From positions 1 through 57,579 of the forward strand of contig MU859275.1 in assembly GCA_033297205.1 (NCBI GenBank): a DNA stretch of 57,579 nt, given 5' to 3'. Origin of the DNA: Pseudoneurospora amorphoporcata (Eukaryota; Ascomycota; Sordariomycetes; Sordariales; Sordariaceae). This document shows, piece after piece, positions 47,452 through 57,483 of this stretch (position 1 is the first letter of the stretch; each line of letters begins with the position of its first letter). The notes under the pieces were generated by a model that was given only the letters and a program-made list of their open reading frames with translations, was not told the origin of the DNA and searched no databases. A program made the translations under genes and the position numbers.

Positions 47452-48443
47452 TTATTGCGCAGCAGCCCTTAGATCACTAAGCCTGTCGACGTAAAATGAC
47501 GGCACTGCAACCGCATCCGCCGCCTCCCAGTCTTCCTTCTTGCTCACACCAGTCAGGACCGCAAGCGTGCCGCCCAGTCGTCCCTCGATGCCGAATTTAA
47601 TATCGGTGTTGAGCCGGTCTCCCACCATGCACGTCCGCGCGCGGTCCAGGTGGAACTTACCCTCGATGGCATCCATCATGGCCTGGCTCGGCTTTCCGAG
47701 CGCCACGGGTTCCTGTCCCGTCATGTTGACCAACGGGATGCTGATGGACCCTGCGCCGGGGAAGAAGTTGTGGTTCATGGGGAAGGTCGAGTCCACGTTC
47801 GTGGCCAGGAAGACGGCGCCGCGGCGGAGATACTGGTACGCGTGCGATAGCTTCAGGTAGTTGATGTGCCAGTCCAGGCCTGCGAGCACGCAGCCGACCT
47901 CGGAATCGAGCAGAGAGCCGTCCGCAAGGCCCTTGAAGTCTTCCGGCGTGATATCCCGACGGAAAGACGGGTCGGTGCCACCAATGAATGGGATGTTCTC
48001 GGTCGTCAACTCCTTCTCGATACCTGTCTCTCCGATCACAAAGACCTTGTTCTTTGGCGGCGCCAGCTTCAGAATCCTGGAGACGTAGATGGCGGAAGAA
48101 TATGCAGAACCAAAGATCTCATCTTCGTCTGCGGGGATCCCCAAGCCCTCGAACTTCTTTTTATACTCTGGACGAGACTTTGTTGAGTTGTTGGTCACAA
48201 ACACCGTCTTCTTGCCTCTTGATCTCAGCAAGTCCAGCGTCTCGACAACACCCTCAAAGACGTGGTCCCCAGACCATAGTACACCATCGCAGTCGAACAA
48301 GAATACCTATTTTTTGTGTAAGTATTGCATCCATCATTCAAGGGTATTATTGATGGGCTCCACCAGGGAAAACAAACATCGAACTTGTCAATGAACTCGT
48401 TGATGGAGGCGACGTCGCCACTGAGGTATTTCGGCTGCGCCAT
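47452..48443 (-). CDS. PHO13: 4-nitrophenylphosphatase / phosphoglycolate phosphatase (Pho13 type, HAD)
   Basis: Cytosolic HAD-superfamily phosphatase of 306 residues; yeast Pho13 and its animal homologue remove side-products such as 2-phosphoglycolate and 4-phosphoerythronate. Two exons, 48,443-48,378 and 48,306-47,452, with a 71-bp intron (GTTTGT donor, AATAG acceptor). HAD motif I is VFLFDCDGVLW (nucleophile D27, acid D29), motif II is VFVTNNSTKS, and the C-terminal metal site is CMVGDRLNTDIKFG. A C2-type cap domain lies between, with GCVLAGLDWHINYLKL typical of this family. The short first exon (MAQPKYLSGDVASINEFIDK) fits the conserved fungal N-terminus, which fixes the start. Complete, no defects seen. 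Confidence 0.94.
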
Positions 48444-50011
48444 TGGTAAGGTTACTGGGTGTGTTCTAAACAAAAATGGCCTATGGAAAGCAATAGGAAG
48501 CTGTCGCCAAGTAATCGACCTAAGTACCTTTCGGAGATGTTCGTTCAAGGCTTTCAGAGGTGCAGTGGTGACTGAGTGCTCACTGAATCGGATTCCGTGG
48601 ACTGCTTGACAGTGTCTCCAACACATGCGTGGCGATCGTGACTCTCACTGTCACAAACCTCCGAGCCCGGCCTCCGCCCCCTTCCTGCCCCTGCCGCCTT
48701 CCGTAGTAGCGACATGATTGGCCGCTGGGATCTGATTCGGGGCAAGTGCTGGAAAGCTCCCACTTCCAAAACGAAACGCTAAGGTAAGCAACGACAGGCT
48801 GCCGTCGCTCGTTGGCCCTGGTCAGGGAATCGATCGCCAGAACAAAGATGCCGGGAGATCAACCGCTCTGTGACTGCTTCCTGCGGCATTGCTTCCACTT
48901 CAAAGCCATAAAACTGTCGAGGCTGGTGATACCCTCTACATTTCATCGTTGTTTCGGCCGACGATAAGCCGCGCTGTGCCGAACTATGTCAACTGCGCGG
49001 ATGGAGACAAACAGCGCACTGTCTATCCTGTAAGTATCAATGACGCAACCAGGGCGTTTCTGAAAGCTAGGTACCCTGTGACCCGACAAGGAAAATGATA
49101 ATTACCCCGCCATGTCCCGCCTTACGAGTAATAACTGGCCGTGGAATCAGGACTAGTGTAGAGTGAAATCCCTTTCCTCCGGGCTACTTGGCGATACAGT
49201 ATCGTCAACCAAATTGAGGAGGCAAGGGCAAGGCATCTCGACGAAAGGAATTATTTGTTCAAACTTGGATTTTAGCAAGGAGCCTGTCAAAGTGGAATCC
49301 AACGGCCCAACCGGATCATCGTGGGATATGTAGTGTAGGTACCTTAGCTGTGAGCGGAAATGATCAAGACGGGCTGTCATCAGCAGCAGTGGACCTTCCG
49401 TGTCCGTCAATCTCCTTCATTGGACTTCTCTCAACCTTTTCGCAATCGCCTTGCATATATCAGACCCAATATTCACCCTCATCCGCTTGCTGCCTCTGCC
49501 GAGGCACAGGTCCAACGTCTTTGTTGTTGTCCTTGCGGTTGCTGTAGATCTTCGCATCGTACATTCGTGCCCCTTTTGAACTGTGCCGTTTCGCCCTGTG
49601 AACCTGAGCGACGGGTATGTTACCGGGACCAACCAGACGGAACCCTTTTTAGGGAAGCTCGGAACATCTTCCATCGATGCTTGTTCGGCACTCGGAAAAA
49701 TTGTAGTTCAGAGACAACTTCGCAGCGCAAATCCCATTGGACAACGGGCAACGATCTCCCAGTGCATATGCGGGAAGCACATGGCCGTCTCCGCTGGAGA
49801 GAAGCAGGAATCGTATGATTTCTGCATCACGACTGAAACTATCAAGAAATCCTCAATGTCAAAAGTTCTAAAGTTCTTGAGGTCTTTTCTTTGTCGGTGT
49901 GTGAAAAGATAATAATGACGACATGGCACTGATAGCAAGAACCTCAACGCGCTGACATAGACGAAAGCTCGAGCAAAACCTGGAAGTACCTTAGTAGCTA
50001 CCTCTTTACCT
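48444..50011. other. Intergenic region ending at the transposon block
   Basis: This contains the PHO13 promoter next to 48,443 and no recognisable gene. Base composition is still balanced here; the change to AT-rich, repeat-derived DNA comes abruptly at about 50,012. Confidence 0.55.
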
Positions 50012-50020
50012 CTCAACTAT

Positions 50021-50426
50021 CGAAATCGGTAGCTGGTTAGACTCGAAACCATCCCTGGATAGACTTTACCCACTTTTATACTAAGTAAGCCCAACCGCCC
50101 AGCCGTGCAACTGAGGCTACATAATCGATGCTCGCGTATCACCAAATCTATGTCGTCGTTATTATCTTTTACATGAAGTTATTCAGAATTATCATTCTAA
50201 TTAATTATCTACTATAGAAGGTATTAATATAATTATTGCCACTATAACTAGTGTGCCTTATGCTAGCCCTGTTGCTGCCTAGAGTATTAGCTAGATGGGA
50301 GTACTAGAGAGCCCTTATATTATTTCTCTGTGAATGGTACCATAGTGACTAGAGCTCGCTCATACTGCGTTGCTAAAGCAAAGTCTATCTAAGGATAATT
50401 TTGAATCTAACTAGCTACCGATTTCA
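50021..50426. mobile_element. Non-autonomous TIR element (MITE-like), 406 bp, RIP-marked
   Basis: Terminal inverted repeats of 49 bp occupy 50,021-50,069 and 50,378-50,426. Outer ends read YGAAATCGGTAGCTRGTTAG; 40 of 49 positions are identical and all nine differences are transitions, as expected if one arm was RIP-mutated more. The element is flanked by CTCAACTAT (50,012-50,020) and CTCAACTGT (50,427-50,435), a likely target-site duplication of 7-9 bp, pointing to a hAT or Mutator-like mobiliser. The right copy's last three bases coincide with the start of an LTR, so the length is uncertain. There is no coding capacity inside. Confidence 0.8.
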
Positions 50427-50432
50427 CTCAAC

Positions 50433-50572
50433 TGTTACGGAATGCACTCGGGTGCCTCTTTCGGAACAACTATATAAGACCACTTGAGCGACCGAATTGT
50501 CAGCTTCGGTTACTTGTATCCTTTTGCAGGAACATAGCTTAGTTAGCGTAGTGGTCTGCCACTACCGTGACA
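50433..50572 (+). mobile_element. Short LTR (140 bp), solo or 5' LTR
   Basis: It begins TGTTACGG and ends CCGTGACA, an 8-bp terminal inverted repeat with one mismatch, and contains a CTATATAAG promoter-type box near 50,471. Ends of this kind are typical of fungal copia LTRs. It does not match the LTR found after the copia pol region at 53,364, so it is either a solo LTR of another family or the relic of an element deleted at the junction near 50,585. No clear 5-bp target duplication is seen. Confidence 0.55.
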
Positions 50573-50584
50573 CTAAAGGCATGC

Positions 50585-53325
50585 CTAACTTTTAAAAGGT
50601 ACGCCCTGAAGACTTGGTTTGCAAGAGCTGTGATTCAGCTAAAATACTACGTAGACCTTCCAGAAAGCCAGTAGCTGATCTACCGTTTGCTCTCGGGCGA
50701 CTAGAGGGGAATATCTTTATTATTCGCCTGACGCTATTAAATAACAAGCCTTATGATCTTGTTGTAGTGGATCGGAAAACCCGCTTCAGACTTATTTAGC
50801 TTCTAAGAACGAAAGACGAAGCTGCTATAGAGGTTCGATCTATTATTGAAACCCTCTATAATACTTATAAGCGGTACCCAGCTCAATTTCACTACGACGG
50901 AGGTAAAGAAATTAGAAGCCTACTTCCGTACTTCACTAAAAAGGGCATCTTCAGTGAATCTAGCCCTTACGCTCACTACCAAAACGGCCTAACAGAACGC
51001 TCCATTTGGGTAATTTTGGACCGTCTTCGAGCTACTCTTATTGCTTCAGGTCTACCCTCGACTCTTTAGTGTTACGTCATTAGTTCTGTAGTAGAGATTA
51101 TTAACCGCACCGCGAATTCTACTAAGGAGCTTACTCCTTACCAGCTCTTCCTCGATAAATTGGTACTCTTATAGGCTCCTCACGTCCCTAATCTTCAGAA
51201 CTACAAAGCTATTAGCACCAAAGTCATAGTGTTTATCCCTTCTAAGAAACGTTCTGCAGGGCAAAAACTACAACTCAGAGGTACTAAAGGAAAGATTTTG
51301 GCTATTCTAGGGCACCAAACTTACTTGGTTTAGCTAGGCCAACGGCAGGTAGTTCAAACGCCGTTTGTCAAATTCTATGAAGACTATAAGCTTCATCTTT
51401 AGGGTCCTAGAAACCCTATAAACTCCTTATAGCTTCTTAAAGTTCAAGAAGAAGAAGAACAGGAATATTCTGCAGAATCTCACAGGCTTACAACACCTCT
51501 TACAGAACCTCCCAGGCTTACAACACCTCTTGTAGAGCCTTCCAAGCCTACAAATATCGAAGTCCATCTGCCACAAGCTTCTAAACAGCAGAAGGAAGAA
51601 TTCTAAATAGTGGATAATAATGATAACGTCATAGACACTACTAAATTAGTAACTCATTTAGTTACTAAGGTAGCTACTGCTGTAAATTACAGCACTGTTA
51701 CTACCAGCAATACGGAGCTTAATACTTTTAAATAGGCTCTAAAGCACTTACAGAAAGACTGCTGGCTGGAAGCCTCCTTCAATAAGCTACAACAGCTACT
51801 AACTTCTAAGACCTTTTATTTCACTGACTGTTCTAAAGCATTGAAGAACCCTATAACAAGCCAATGGGTCTTCAAAGCTAAAAAGAACTCACAAGGTCAA
51901 GTTGTTAAATACAAGGCTCGGCTAGTAGTCAGAGGCTTTCAACAAGTACCTGGAGTCGATTTCACAGAGACTTTTGCCACTACAGCTACTCCTCCTACTT
52001 GGAGAGTTCTACTAGCTATAGCGGCTGTAGAAGACTTAGAAATAGAGCAAATCGATTTCGTGGGAGCCTTCCTCAACGCTGGTGTGGACTTTGATATATA
52101 TATAGAAGTCCCAGAAGGCTTATATGAATATAGCCTTAGCAGCAAAAGTACAAGAGCACTGCTGAAACAACATAGCTGGGATCCTACTAAAAATCAAGTT
52201 ATACTACTAAAGAAGTCACTATACAGCTTAAAACAAGCTCCCTATCTATGGCAGCAGAAGGTAGCTACACTAGTTAAAAGCCTCGGCTATAAGCCTTTAA
52301 CTTTTGACTTAGCCACCTACTTCAACGAGCAAGATGGTATTTTTATCGTTAGTCACGTGGATGACTGTCTCCTAATTGGACCTTCTAAATAGAAGATCCA
52401 AGCTCTGAAGCAAAGTCTAGCTAAAGCCTATGATATAGAAGACATAGGTGCTGCTAAGTTCTTCTTAGGCGTTCAGATCGAACGTAACAGAGCTAAATGG
52501 CTACTATGGATTCTCCAAGGAGCTTATATCAAAGAGGCTATCAAACACTTCAATCTCAGCACTCACGGTCCGAAGATACCACTCTCTTTAGGACTCACAG
52601 GTCCTGAATTACCTTCTCTACTACTGAATAGAGCTGATTAGAAGCTCTACCAGCGCCTTATAGGTACTACTACTTATGCTATAATTTAGACTCGAGCTGA
52701 TATAGCACACGCAGTTTAGTGGCACTCTCAGCACTTATAACAGCCTACAGTTGCTCATTTGAAGGCAGCAAAAAAGCTACTAAGCTACCTCTATAGCACT
52801 ATCGACTATGCTATACAGTACGGTACTATAGGAGATATAACACCTATAGGCTATATTGATAGTGATTTTACTGGTTGTAAGACTACTGCTCGGTCTACCT
52901 ACGGCTACGTGTTCTTGATTAGTGGAGGCCTAGTTAGTTGGAAATCTAAGAGAGCTTCTATAGTAGCCTATAGCACTCTTGAAGCTGAATATACGGTACT
53001 TATCGAAGGCAACCGTGAAGCACTGTGGCTTAGAGGTCTGTTCAGCGAAATGCAACGTCCTCTTCAAAACCCTACTCTTTTGAAGTCAGATAACTAAAGT
53101 GCTATAGATACGGCTTATAACTCTAAGCATCACAGCCGTACTAAACATACGCTCCTTAAATTCTAGAGCGTAAGAGAAAGTGTTATAGAGGGAAATATTA
53201 TTGTATTCTTTATTTTAATAGAGGATATAGCAGCTGACAGGCTTACAAAAGCCCTGCCAGCCCCTAAGTTCGAACGGTTCTTACAACTGCTGAACTATTC
53301 TAAGCTCTATAGCATAGAGCTATAG
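50585..53325 (+). pseudogene. Ty1/copia pol (integrase, RT, RNase H), 5'-truncated and RIP-inactivated
   Basis: A single plus frame runs about 910 codons to a terminal TAG at 53,323 without any frameshift, broken only by TAA/TAG codons (at least 15; no TGA). Order: a Cys-containing pre-integrase end (VCKSCDSAKILRRPSRKP), integrase core with D in VVDRKTRF, D in HYDGGKEI and E in NGLTERS; a Glu/Pro-rich linker with a decapeptide repeat; RT from about 51,835 (NPITSQWVFKAKKNSQGQ, YKARLVVRGFQQVPGVDF, SLYSLKQAPYLW, and HVDD at the catalytic position); RNase H with YIDSDFTGC, LEAEY and KSDN. The order integrase-RT-RNase H defines copia. Gag and protease are missing. Stops fall at expected Gln or Trp codons, fitting C-to-T change at CpA. 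Confidence 0.92.
51475..51555 (+). repeat. 30-bp tandem repeat coding a decapeptide in the copia linker
   Basis: Units start at 51,475, 51,505 and 51,535 (the last partial) and translate to EPPRLTTPL-type decapeptides. They lie between integrase and RT, in a linker that varies in length among copia elements. Confidence 0.85.
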
Positions 53326-53363
53326 AGGGGGTCTTGTAGTACTAAGTATAGCTATAGAGAGGG

Positions 53364-53870
53364 TGTTAACGTGTGGCTAGTATTATGCTTTGTAACTACC
53401 TTGTACTACCTTATAGTATAGAAGGTTGATTGCTGAGGACACTATTCCTTCTACGTTATGGAATTAGTCGATTTAGCCTCTATAGAATTTACTAGAATAC
53501 AGAAGTTTTACCATTGCATTTTGAATTTTCGAACTCGTTTAGTATTCTCTCTAGATTGATTTGTTATTATAGAATGTAAAAGAAGCTCATAGATTCAACT
53601 CTTTCCTTTTATGGTATAGTACTCGTATAAGCACTTTTACATTCTAGAAGCTTCCAGACACTTAGCATCTATGTATATAAAGACCTCTCCTCTCCGTTAG
53701 TTAGTCACTCCTTAAGCAAGCAAGCAAGCAAGCAAGGACACTCAAGTAATATAATACGGTCTTTTCTTATAGTATAAAGTTTACTATAATAAGTTGTTTT
53801 CTACAGTGCAGAGTTCACTGTAATCTTCCGTCTTGAGAGTAGAGTCCTCTCTAAGACCTATTTTATAACA
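53364..53870 (+). mobile_element. 3' LTR of the copia element (507 bp)
   Basis: Directly after a polypurine tract (AGAGAGGG, 53,356-53,363) the sequence begins TGTTAAC and ends TATAACA, giving the TGTTA...TAACA inverted ends typical of copia LTRs. A TATATAAAG box lies near 53,676, followed by a run of five AAGC units (53,714-53,735) and three hairpins (53,766-53,855). No matching 5' LTR is present in the window, consistent with 5' truncation. Confidence 0.75.
53766..53855. repeat. Three tandem stem-loops with a shared 7-nt loop
   Basis: Hairpins at 53,766-53,793, 53,802-53,822 and 53,832-53,855 each have a stem of about 7 bp around a loop of the form YARAGTY (TAAAGTT, CAGAGTT, TAGAGTC). The second is perfect: TACAGTG, loop, CACTGTA. 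The first differs from it by transitions only. The third keeps pairing through two compensatory transversions. A fourth copy (loop CATAGTT) lies at 53,943-53,964 and a mirrored fifth at 57,538-57,562. Confidence 0.8.
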
Positions 53871-53923
53871 CTCCTATTATATCTGCAATTACGCTACTTC
53901 CTTCAGCACTGCTGTCGTACTAC

Positions 53924-54019
53924 CGCTTCCGCTCCGCTCAGTTACAAGTGCATAGTTCACTGTAGCATCCCTATACTAGTACTATTATTATAGGCTAGTT
54001 AGGGCATTACAGCAAACAC
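53924..54019 (+). repeat. Left arm of a 96-bp inverted repeat
   Basis: It matches the reverse complement of 57,484-57,579 at 89 of 96 positions, and all seven differences are transitions. The arm starts CGCTTCCGCTCCGCT and ends CAGCAAACAC, and contains one copy of the shared-loop hairpin. It lies 53 bp beyond the copia 3' LTR and directly before the gypsy-derived sequence. Confidence 0.9.
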
Positions 54020-54540
54020 CCTCAACAGTGCCTCGCCCCGTGATAGTTTGTTGTGCCTACTATCGCGCTGCGCGCGCCCAAAGGAGATAAATTCAAATTT
54101 GCATTTCGTATAGAAATACTATTTAAATTACATCCGCGATTAATTATATCCGCGATCAAAGACTCGACCCGTTCGCAAAGCGGGCAAGCAAAGACTCAGT
54201 CGCAAACGAATATCACGACTCGAGCTAGGTAATACGATAGGCATCAAAGCCTTATCTCTTTCCCCTTCTCCTACCTATTATCAAGACGGTGTATTCTAGT
54301 AATAACTACATCCATATTAATTGAGTAATTAACGACGGACTAGCTACGAGTTATTATTGATAACTTTATTGTAGCAACTGCTATTAGCGCCCTTCAAGCT
54401 GCCAACCTTACAAATTAAGCGATTTACGATACCCTAGCTGAGGCACTAGCAAATCTTAATAACGATCCCGAATACTAGCTATTATATTAATTACGGGCGT
54501 TGACGGTAGCGGCTATAAATCAGTGTAGTTACGTACGTCT

Positions 54541-55690
54541 ATTACCTCGTTCGATAGTAAAGGCGCTATTTAATTAGAGAAGGCGGAGAAGTACTGCTCC
54601 TAGCGTATGAAAGTTAAGCTGTACTGGATTGATAAGCTAACTTACTATACTTTAAAGCTCAAACGCTTCTTACATATCACTAAATGTTTCAAAGGCCCTC
54701 CTTTCGTAGCTATTAAGTCCTAGTTGGTTAATATCTTTGAGTACTCTACTGACGATACTAAGTGGAAATGGAAGCCTGCTATGGACCTTTTCGAGGAGTT
54801 CGATACTAAGTATAATAATTCCGACCTCGCTGTTATCGCTCGCCACGAATTAGACGATTTGAAGATAACTAAGGATATCCGTTGAGCCGTCTTTAAGGAC
54901 TGCTTTACTATCCTCATCGACTAGTACGATATAGATAACGCTATGAAGGTGCACTACCTTCGTAATAAGGTTAATAAGGTCGTCCGCGATGCTGTCGCTT
55001 ACTAGTATTCGTTCCCCACCAATAACGACTACGGTAAGTAGTTCTAAATAACCCGCTCCCTAGCTTAGAGCTATAAGGATAACGTTTATTGCAAGAAGCT
55101 CGCTAACCCATTTTACAAATACCCCTCCTCGAACAACTATAATATTGCCTCGTCCTCAGAGTAGCTCACTAGTTAGGGCGGCAACGTGATAGACTTTGAC
55201 TCTATATCTGCTACTAATATTACTATGCGCGGTTTGATTTCTTAAGAGGTCTTTGAGTATTGTATAAAAACTGGTGCCTGCACCCGCTACAGCTGTAAGA
55301 ACTACTTCTTCGCTGCTTGCCGTAGCCGTATTAACTTCGATAAAGACCCCCCCGCTTCTATTTGTAGCGGTCGCGGAGGTCGTAGCGGTAGAGGCGGTGG
55401 CAGAGGCGGCGGTAGAAGTGGTAATAGTAACAACGCCGCTCCTCAATAAAGTTAGTACAGCTACGGCTAGTATAATTACAGCCAGTAGTAGTGGCATCAC
55501 GTTAATATTATAAACGCATAGGCGGCTAATAATAATACCGCGGCGCCGCAGTATTAATAAGCCTTGGTCCTCGCGTACGTTCCCAGCTTCGTCGGCTTCG
55601 TCTAAGGTAACGAGAATAACTATATTAACTCGTAGAGAAATGTGTAGCCTCTAAATTAAATTGTAATTGGAGGCAACTATCTATAGGATA
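54541..55690 (+). pseudogene. Ty3/gypsy-type gag remnant, RIP-inactivated
   Basis: A frame of about 380 codons without indels but with many TAA/TAG stops. It includes a helical capsid-like part (WKWKPAMDLFEEFDTKYNNS), then a short Cys segment (YCIKTGACTRYSCKNYFFAAC) in the place of a degraded zinc knuckle, a Gly/Arg-rich RNA-binding stretch (GRGGRSGRGGGRGGGRSG) and an Asn/Gln/Tyr-rich tail. This order is usual for fungal gypsy gag. Upstream of 54,541 gag-like sequence seems to continue in another frame, suggesting one indel. The pol part downstream lies in the -1 frame. Confidence 0.7.
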
Positions 55691-55705
55691 AAGAGAGAAG
55701 GGACG

Positions 55706-55822
55706 TGTTATTGTATAGCTAGATATAGTTGAGATTTATAGATCTTTTGTAAATAGCTATTATAAATACCCCAATTTATTAAACTTCTCTATCTAATTGT
55801 CTAACGGATCGCATATAGTACA
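55706..55822 (+). mobile_element. LTR-like segment between gag and pol remnants
   Basis: A purine tract (AAGAGAGAAGGGACG, 55,691-55,705) is followed by TGTTATTGTATAG, then a TATAAATA box at 55,761-55,768 and an AACGGATCGCAT word that I associate with the ends of fungal gypsy LTRs. If this is an LTR, the gag unit and the pol fragment belong to different insertions. The 3' boundary is uncertain and no partner LTR is visible. Confidence 0.35.
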
Positions 55823-57483
55823 TTACTTAAACTTGGTCGATAGTGGCTATACCGCCTTGAGCTTTATTAATAAACTTTTCGTTTATCGTTATCATCTCCT
55901 CTTTTATAAATTTACAATCTCTAAGATCCTATATTTCGCGGATGGAGGTCCTGCCAAAGGTAATATTACCTATTTCACTAGACTTATAATAGGGATTAGC
56001 TATTACTCTAAAATTATTAACCTGCTCATCTATAATTTAGCTAAAGACAATCCCATTATTCTAAGCTACCTATAGTTAATTTATTACTCGCTAAATATTT
56101 TATAGCTTTACGATTCGCTCTAATTTACTGCAGCCTACGAAAAACGCGACTATCTCCTAGCGAGAATCCCCAGTAATAAACGGGCGGCCCCAGTCGCTAG
56201 TCCGGCTGCTCAGCCCAACGCGGCAAGCCTACTGTTCAAAAAGGCTACTTGCGAGGAAGTTTTAGACGAGGGTGAACCCGACGTTAAACTACAAGCAGAC
56301 ACTCTATGCCGTACCTTTATTGCCGCGATTGTAAGGCGAGCGGTCTATTAATAGTTCAATCGCTTTCAAGACCGAATCACCCACCGCTTAAAGACCACCG
56401 CGATTAGCAAAATACAAACGGGCCCTAATTAAGCCGTTATACTCTATACTATTCCCTACAGTGTAATCCCCTCTCCTCTACTACGGATAGTTCTAGTACC
56501 TTACTAAGTAGTTAGAAGAGTCCGTACTATTGCTGTAGACTACCGAGTTTAAGTCTGCCGCCTCTATATTCTAGTAAGTCCTATTAATCCTAATAATTTT
56601 AAGGAGCTGTCCGCCTCCGCTTTCAATTAGTTAGCACAAAAGTATAACCTCCAAGTTATCCGCACTACCTGAGCCAACGTAGACGAAGACATTAAACGTA
56701 TAATAGAGAAAGATTCACTCGTAGAGGAGTATGGTGTCTTAGACCTATACGCTCTTAACGACAAGCTTACGCTAGAGATAATTAAAGAAGTCCTAATAGG
56801 AAGAGGATAGAGGTATAAGAAGTTCTTCAGTAGTAATTTCCACTGCTAGATTAACGGTTTGGCTGGTAAGGGTAATACAACTACGTTGAGAGTAGTTAAG
56901 GTTGTTAACTCTATTAAAATCAATAGCACAGACGACGACTTTCCCTAATACGAGGAGGTTATCGATTAATACTTTGCCGCTAACGGTATTGCTCTACGCA
57001 GGATTACCTTTGAAGATATTACGAAGTTCTATGAAAAAGCTGACAAACCCCCTAAGATTAACGCCCAGATTCAGGCTAGGCTCATTCGGCAACACTGGCA
57101 TTACATAAGTACTTTTCAATAAGAGAGGGTTGAAACCCTTTCCTCTTCCTACTCCTACAACCTAAAGATCGAACTCCGCCCAGGAGCTACACCTCTAGCC
57201 GCTCGCGGGCGCCCTTTCAACCCTGACGAACTTAGTGTTATTAAGAAACAGATTGACGACAACCTTAAGAAAAAGTTTATCTGCTTATTACAGTTAGAAG
57301 CCTCCGCCCCAGTCCTTCTAGTTAAAAAACTAGGTAGAGGAGTCCGCGTTTGCGTAGACTACTACGAGATAAATAGTATTACTCTCAAATTATAGTACCT
57401 ACTACCGCTAATTAAAGAAACCCTCGCCGTAATCTGCTGTACTAAGATTTTTACTAAACTCGACGTGATCGCCGCCTTCAACT
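55823..57483 (+). pseudogene. Ty3/gypsy pol remnant (protease and N-terminal RT), interrupted
   Basis: One frame with TAA/TAG stops runs through an aspartic protease (LVDSGYTALSFIN, with the catalytic DSG near 55,836) to the RT region: FNPDELSVIKKQIDD, APVLLVKKLGRGVRVCVDYY, then KIFTKLDVIAAFN, the strand holding the first catalytic Asp. It breaks off at 57,483, where the right inverted-repeat arm begins, so the RT palm, RNase H and integrase are absent. The RT motifs are of the Ty3/gypsy type. Confidence 0.85.

Noticed and set aside
50585..53325. Genetic code change with TAG/TAA read as Gln
   Set aside because: Host genes here use TAA/TAG/TGA normally as stops, and partial RIP of Gln codons explains the pattern with the observed transition bias.
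50433..53870. One intact copia element with matching LTRs
   Set aside because: The 5' TGTTACGG repeat (140 bp) and the 3' TGTTAAC repeat (507 bp) are unrelated in sequence, and gag plus protease are missing.
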